Below, piece by piece: positions 6,148 through 8,409 of a DNA stretch of 8,409 nt. The position numbers were made by a program, and so were the translations under genes. This DNA comes from a bacterium (GTDB lineage Bacteria; Desulfobacterota; Binatia; UBA12015). Every line of letters starts with the position of its first letter. Within the stretch, counting starts at the first letter, position 1. The stretch covers positions 1-8,409 of the forward strand of contig JAGWVP010000113.1 in assembly GCA_018970825.1 (NCBI GenBank), given 5' to 3'. The notes under the pieces were generated by a model. That model ran no database searches, had not been told where the DNA came from, and saw nothing but the letters and a program-made list of their open reading frames with translations.

Positions 6148-7038
6148 ATGTCCAGCGTCTACAAGATCGTCCTCGCCGTCCTCGCGGTCCTCGCGGCCGC
6201 CACGCCCTTCGCACTCGACGGCATGCAGAAGGTGCACGACCAGCTGTCGGTCGTCTACGTCCGGCCCGAGGGCGGGGTCGACCCGGTGCCGGGCGAGAAC
6301 TTCGCGACCGCCGCCGCGACGATCATGGAGCACGAGCTCGACGGCCCGACCGGCTGGCGTCCGAACGACCTGCCGCCGCTCGGCCCCTCGATCGGGGCCG
6401 ACAACAACTCGAATCGGCAGCTCGGCATCCTGCAGGCGCTGCGCGAGTCGGTCCGGGTGTTCAAGGACCACCTGACGAAGATCTCGAGCGACCTGTTCGA
6501 CCCGAACCTCGTCTCCGCGGACAACAACCTGCGCAACGACCCGCGCAAGTGGATGTTTCCGTCCGCCGAGAGCCGCTATCGCGAGGCCGTCCGCAACCTC
6601 CGCGACTACGTCGCCGGGCTCAAGAGCAGCCCGCCGAAGTCGCGGCCGATCAACGGCCGCAACATCGAGCTCATCCGGCTCGTCCAGGCGTGGGGCGACC
6701 TGCTCGGCGACGGCCACGCGGAACTCTACAAGACCGACCCGTCGTGGTTCCAGATCGACGACATCTACTACAAGGTGCAGGGCTACTGTCACGCGATCGC
6801 GCACATGACGCCCGCGGTCGAGATCGAGTACCGCCGGGAGCTCGCGAGCCGTCCCCAGCTCGCGCAGCTCTTCGCCGAGATCCAGGCGCCGCTCGAGCGC
6901 TGCGCGATGATGAAGCCGCTCGTCGTCTTCAACGGTCGCGACACGAGCATGCTCGCGAACCACCGTCGCAACCTCGACATCTACGTGACCGAGGCGCGGC
7001 AGAAGCTCTACTCGATCCGCGAGGAACTCGAGAAGTAG
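6148..7038 (+). CDS. DUF2333-like membrane-anchored periplasmic protein
   Basis: A complete 296-residue protein with one N-terminal hydrophobic segment (about residues 5-20, YKIVLAVLAVLAAATPF), which could be an uncleaved anchor or a signal peptide. The rest is hydrophilic and mainly helical, so probably periplasmic. Blocks resembling DUF2333 as I remember it are GWRPNDLPPLGP (69-80), DNNSNRQLGILQALRES (85-101), DPNLVSADNNLRN (118-130) and KWMFPSAESRYREAVRNLRD (134-153). The family has no known function, and the assignment is from memory of its pattern. Two cysteines (214 and 252) could form a disulfide. The ATG at 6148 is chosen because the hydrophobic segment starts right after it, with GGGAG close upstream; the frame is open further upstream only because GC-rich DNA lacks stops. 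It follows the CsgG-like gene by 38 nt without an obvious terminator, suggesting a joint envelope role. Confidence 0.75.
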   Translation: MSSVYKIVLAVLAVLAAATPFALDGMQKVHDQLSVVYVRPEGGVDPVPGENFATAAATIMEHELDGPTGWRPNDLPPLGPSIGADNNSNRQLGILQALRESVRVFKDHLTKISSDLFDPNLVSADNNLRNDPRKWMFPSAESRYREAVRNLRDYVAGLKSSPPKSRPINGRNIELIRLVQAWGDLLGDGHAELYKTDPSWFQIDDIYYKVQGYCHAIAHMTPAVEIEYRRELASRPQLAQLFAEIQAPLERCAMMKPLVVFNGRDTSMLANHRRNLDIYVTEARQKLYSIREELEK

Positions 7039-7064
7039 GAGGCCGGGAACGGCGGACGGCGGTT

Positions 7065-7093
7065 CGCGGCGGGCTTCCGCGCGGGCCGCCGCG
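7065..7093. terminator. Convergent-gap hairpin, possible terminator
   Basis: CGCGGCGG (7065-7072) pairs perfectly with CCGCCGCG (7086-7093) around a 13-nt loop, inside the 60-bp gap between the convergent DUF2333-like and DoxX-like genes. A strong GC stem here could stop transcription in both directions. There is no T-tract, so a Rho-independent mechanism is not demonstrated. Confidence 0.4.
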
Positions 7094-7098
7094 TCGGC

Positions 7099-7539
7099 TC
7101 AGCGGCCGATCGCGAGGACGACGAGGCCGAGCAGGGCGACCGCGAAGTAGGCGGCGATCACCGCCGCCCCGGCGTAGTCCTTCGCCATCCGCTGGCCGAA
7201 GAAGAGCGCCAGCAGGGCGAGCACCGACATCCCGAGGCCCCAGCGGGCGAGCCAGCCGCCGCTCGCGAAGCTGAAGGTCGGGATCGCGAGCGCGCAGAGC
7301 ACGCCCGAGGTCGCCTCCATCACCGTGAGCGTCCAGAACAGCGGGCGCACCGCCCCGGCCGGGAAGGGCGCGTTGGCGAAATGCCCGGAGAGGAATTCCA
7401 GGTTCCCGTCGGGATCGAGGATCTTGTCGAGCGCCGACTGCAGGAAGGCGATCGCGAAGAAGGCGACCGCGGCGAAGCGCGCGAACACGAGCAGGCCGTG
7501 GTCGAAGCCGAGCCCGCCCAGGATCTCCACCTGTTCCAT
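7099..7539 (-). CDS. DoxX-like four-helix integral membrane protein
   Basis: A complete 146-residue inner-membrane protein. Four hydrophobic segments are visible at about residues 17-37, 66-87, 98-116 and 122-143. The first carries the Arg21 and the SALDKILDPDG ending reminiscent of DoxX-type proteins, and Glu75 lies within the second segment. DoxX-like proteins are small quinone-linked or redox-partner membrane proteins, but most members are uncharacterised, so no function can be assigned. The start is the ATG at 7539: GGAGG (7548-7552) lies 8 nt upstream, and the frame's upstream extension (Arg/Ser/Pro-rich, to 7671) overlaps the preceding gene and looks non-coding. It is the second gene of a minus-strand unit, 13 nt after the beta-propeller-like gene. 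An unrelated four-helix membrane family remains possible. Confidence 0.78.
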   Translation of the reverse strand: MEQVEILGGLGFDHGLLVFARFAAVAFFAIAFLQSALDKILDPDGNLEFLSGHFANAPFPAGAVRPLFWTLTVMEATSGVLCALAIPTFSFASGGWLARWGLGMSVLALLALFFGQRMAKDYAGAAVIAAYFAVALLGLVVLAIGR

Positions 7540-7555
7540 CGGACGCGCCTCCTCA
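7540..7555 (-). promoter_or_regulatory. Ribosome-binding site abutting the upstream stop codon
   Basis: On the minus strand the stop TGA (7555-7553) of the beta-propeller-like gene runs straight into GGAGG (7552-7548), 8 nt before the DoxX-like ATG. This fixes the DoxX-like start and implies translational coupling of the two genes. Confidence 0.7.
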
Positions 7556-8409
7556 GGGAACCGGGACGTAGGCCGCGATGTCGGCGGGGAAGGTGCCCTC
7601 GCGCGGCTGCGTGCTCGAGAACGGTCGACTGTCGATCGACCCGTCGGGGGCGACCGCGTAGGCGTCGACACGGTTCGCCCCCCCGAGCGAGACGAGAACC
7701 GCGTCGCGCAGGCCGCCGTCGGGTGCGCGCAGCGTCGCCCAGGCGAGCCCGGTCGGGTATCCGGTCGGGTCCGAGAAGCTCGACGACTGCGGCCCGTCGA
7801 CGAAGCAGCCGTACTCGTCGATTCCGAACACGTCGATCTGGCCGCTCGTGTACGCGGCCCCGTAGACGTGCGTGCCGCACGGGTCGAAGATGAGCGCGTT
7901 GTAGGCGCTGCGCGTGTTCGACTCGCTCTGCGGGTTCTTCTGCAGGAAGCCGGAGAGCTCGCGGTCGGTCGGGATGTAGTAGACCGACATGCGCTGCTGG
8001 CTCGCCTGCACGACGTAGAGAAGCTTCTCGCCGCCGGGGATCGGCGTCGGGCAGGACGCGGCCGGCACGGCGGGCGCCGGGCAGTCGCGGTCGGTCGGAC
8101 GATCGAGCGTCGTCATGCGGCTCGGGGCCCACGCGCGCACCGCGGTCGGGCTCGGCGAGGGCGTCGGAGAGACGACCGGCGTCGGCGTCGGCGTGGGTGT
8201 CGGAGTCCCGCCGATCGGCACCGGCGTGGTCGGCGGCTCGGGCAGGTTGCCGTCCTCGGAGAGCTGGTAGTTCCAGATCACCGACGAGCCCGCGTCCGCG
8301 ATGTAGACACGCCCGATGTCGGGGTAGACCTGGGCGCTCCGGTAGTTCGTCGAGTTGAAGTTCGAGACCTCGGACGTCGCCCGTCCCGGGAGCTCTCCCT
8401 CGTCGCCGA
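7553..8409 (-). CDS. Beta-propeller-like protein with Pro/Thr-rich linker (5' end outside window)
   Basis: The frame is open from the right edge to the stop at 7553, giving the last 284 residues of a larger protein (numbered from the edge). Blade-like repeats of the lactonase/YncE type are visible: GRVYIADAGSSVIWNYQLSE (32-51), KLLYVVQASQQRMSVYYIP (128-146), NALIFDPCGTHVYGAAYTSG (170-189) leading to QIDVFGID, and GLAWATLRAPDG (220-231) leading to NRVDAYAVAPDGSI. Between the first two blades lies a low-complexity linker (about 58-125) with the core TPTPTPTPTP (68-77) and SPTPSPSPT. Four cysteines (109, 119, 177, 201) and the linker suggest an exported protein, but the signal sequence would be off the window. 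Function is unknown; sugar lactone hydrolysis is one possibility, a surface scaffold another. A GTG at 8281-8279 is not the start, because propeller sequence continues upstream of it. It is coupled to the DoxX-like gene. Confidence 0.78.
   Translation of the reverse strand, partial: GDEGELPGRATSEVSNFNSTNYRSAQVYPDIGRVYIADAGSSVIWNYQLSEDGNLPEPPTTPVPIGGTPTPTPTPTPVVSPTPSPSPTAVRAWAPSRMTTLDRPTDRDCPAPAVPAASCPTPIPGGEKLLYVVQASQQRMSVYYIPTDRELSGFLQKNPQSESNTRSAYNALIFDPCGTHVYGAAYTSGQIDVFGIDEYGCFVDGPQSSSFSDPTGYPTGLAWATLRAPDGGLRDAVLVSLGGANRVDAYAVAPDGSIDSRPFSSTQPREGTFPADIAAYVPVP
8144..8206 (-). repeat. Pro-Thr/Ser dipeptide repeat tract within the propeller gene
   Basis: This tract encodes alternating Thr/Ser-Pro dipeptides. 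At DNA level it is an imperfect hexamer repeat based on CCGACG, with several synonymous codons (ACT, ACA, ACG for Thr; CCG, CCC for Pro). The codon variety means the repeat is maintained as protein and is not a fresh slippage product. It probably acts as an extended, possibly glycosylated, spacer. Confidence 0.7.

Noticed and set aside
3863..6214. A 783-codon open frame on the minus strand
   Set aside because: It overlaps both dehydrogenases in another frame and the antisense of the CsgG-like gene. The composition is dominated by Arg, Gly and Ala and no domain is visible.
7540..7671. 44-residue N-terminal extension of the DoxX-like protein
   Set aside because: It overlaps the end of the propeller gene, is Arg/Ser/Pro-rich, and a good Shine-Dalgarno precedes the internal ATG at 7539.
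8144..8206. CRISPR-like or minisatellite array
   Set aside because: The repetition is a coding Pro/Thr-Ser dipeptide tract with varied synonymous codons and no spacers.
8279..8281. GTG as start of the propeller gene
   Set aside because: The same frame continues open to the window edge, and the residues just upstream (GRVYIADAGSS) form part of a blade motif.

Overview
This 8.4-kb window is very GC-rich, with frames kept open on both strands by lack of stop codons. It is densely packed with eight protein-coding genes: seven complete and one running off the right edge. An outer-membrane-type lipoprotein of the CsgG class beside an inner-membrane-anchored periplasmic protein points to a Gram-negative host. 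High GC plus this gene mix would suit a deltaproteobacterial/Myxococcota/Binatota-type lineage, but that placement is inference. I see no RNA genes, insertion sequences, CRISPR arrays, phage genes or integration sites, so this looks like ordinary chromosome.

Layout. (1) 119-1837 (-) is a D-aminoacylase-like amidohydrolase. It is divergent, across a 241-bp promoter region carrying a 16-bp perfect palindrome, from (2) 2079-2990 (+), a TIGR01777-type nucleotide-sugar-epimerase-like protein. (3) A convergent, hairpin-rich 51-bp gap leads to a two-gene minus-strand operon (4923 to 3042) of tandem paralogous short-chain dehydrogenases resembling the (3R)-hydroxyacyl-CoA dehydrogenase domain of type 2 multifunctional enzymes. 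(4) A 274-bp divergent region carries a plausible promoter for the dehydrogenase pair. (5) A plus-strand pair follows: a CsgG-family lipoprotein (5198-6109) and a DUF2333-like membrane-anchored protein (6148-7038), probably co-transcribed. (6) After a 60-bp convergent gap with an 8-bp-stem hairpin comes a minus-strand pair transcribed from beyond the right edge: a beta-propeller-like protein with a Pro/Thr-rich linker (partial) and a DoxX-like four-helix membrane protein (7539 to 7099).

How the genes may work together. The dehydrogenase pair most likely acts on acyl-CoA intermediates (fatty acid, steroid or similar side-chain oxidation). The CsgG/DUF2333 pair is probably an envelope module. 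The amidohydrolase and epimerase-like gene share only a promoter region.

No clearly new system is evident. The most interesting signals are a 77-bp tract shared by the two dehydrogenases with no synonymous differences (possible gene conversion), the absence of the expected histidine metal ligands in the amidohydrolase, and the CsgG-DUF2333 pairing without curli partners.
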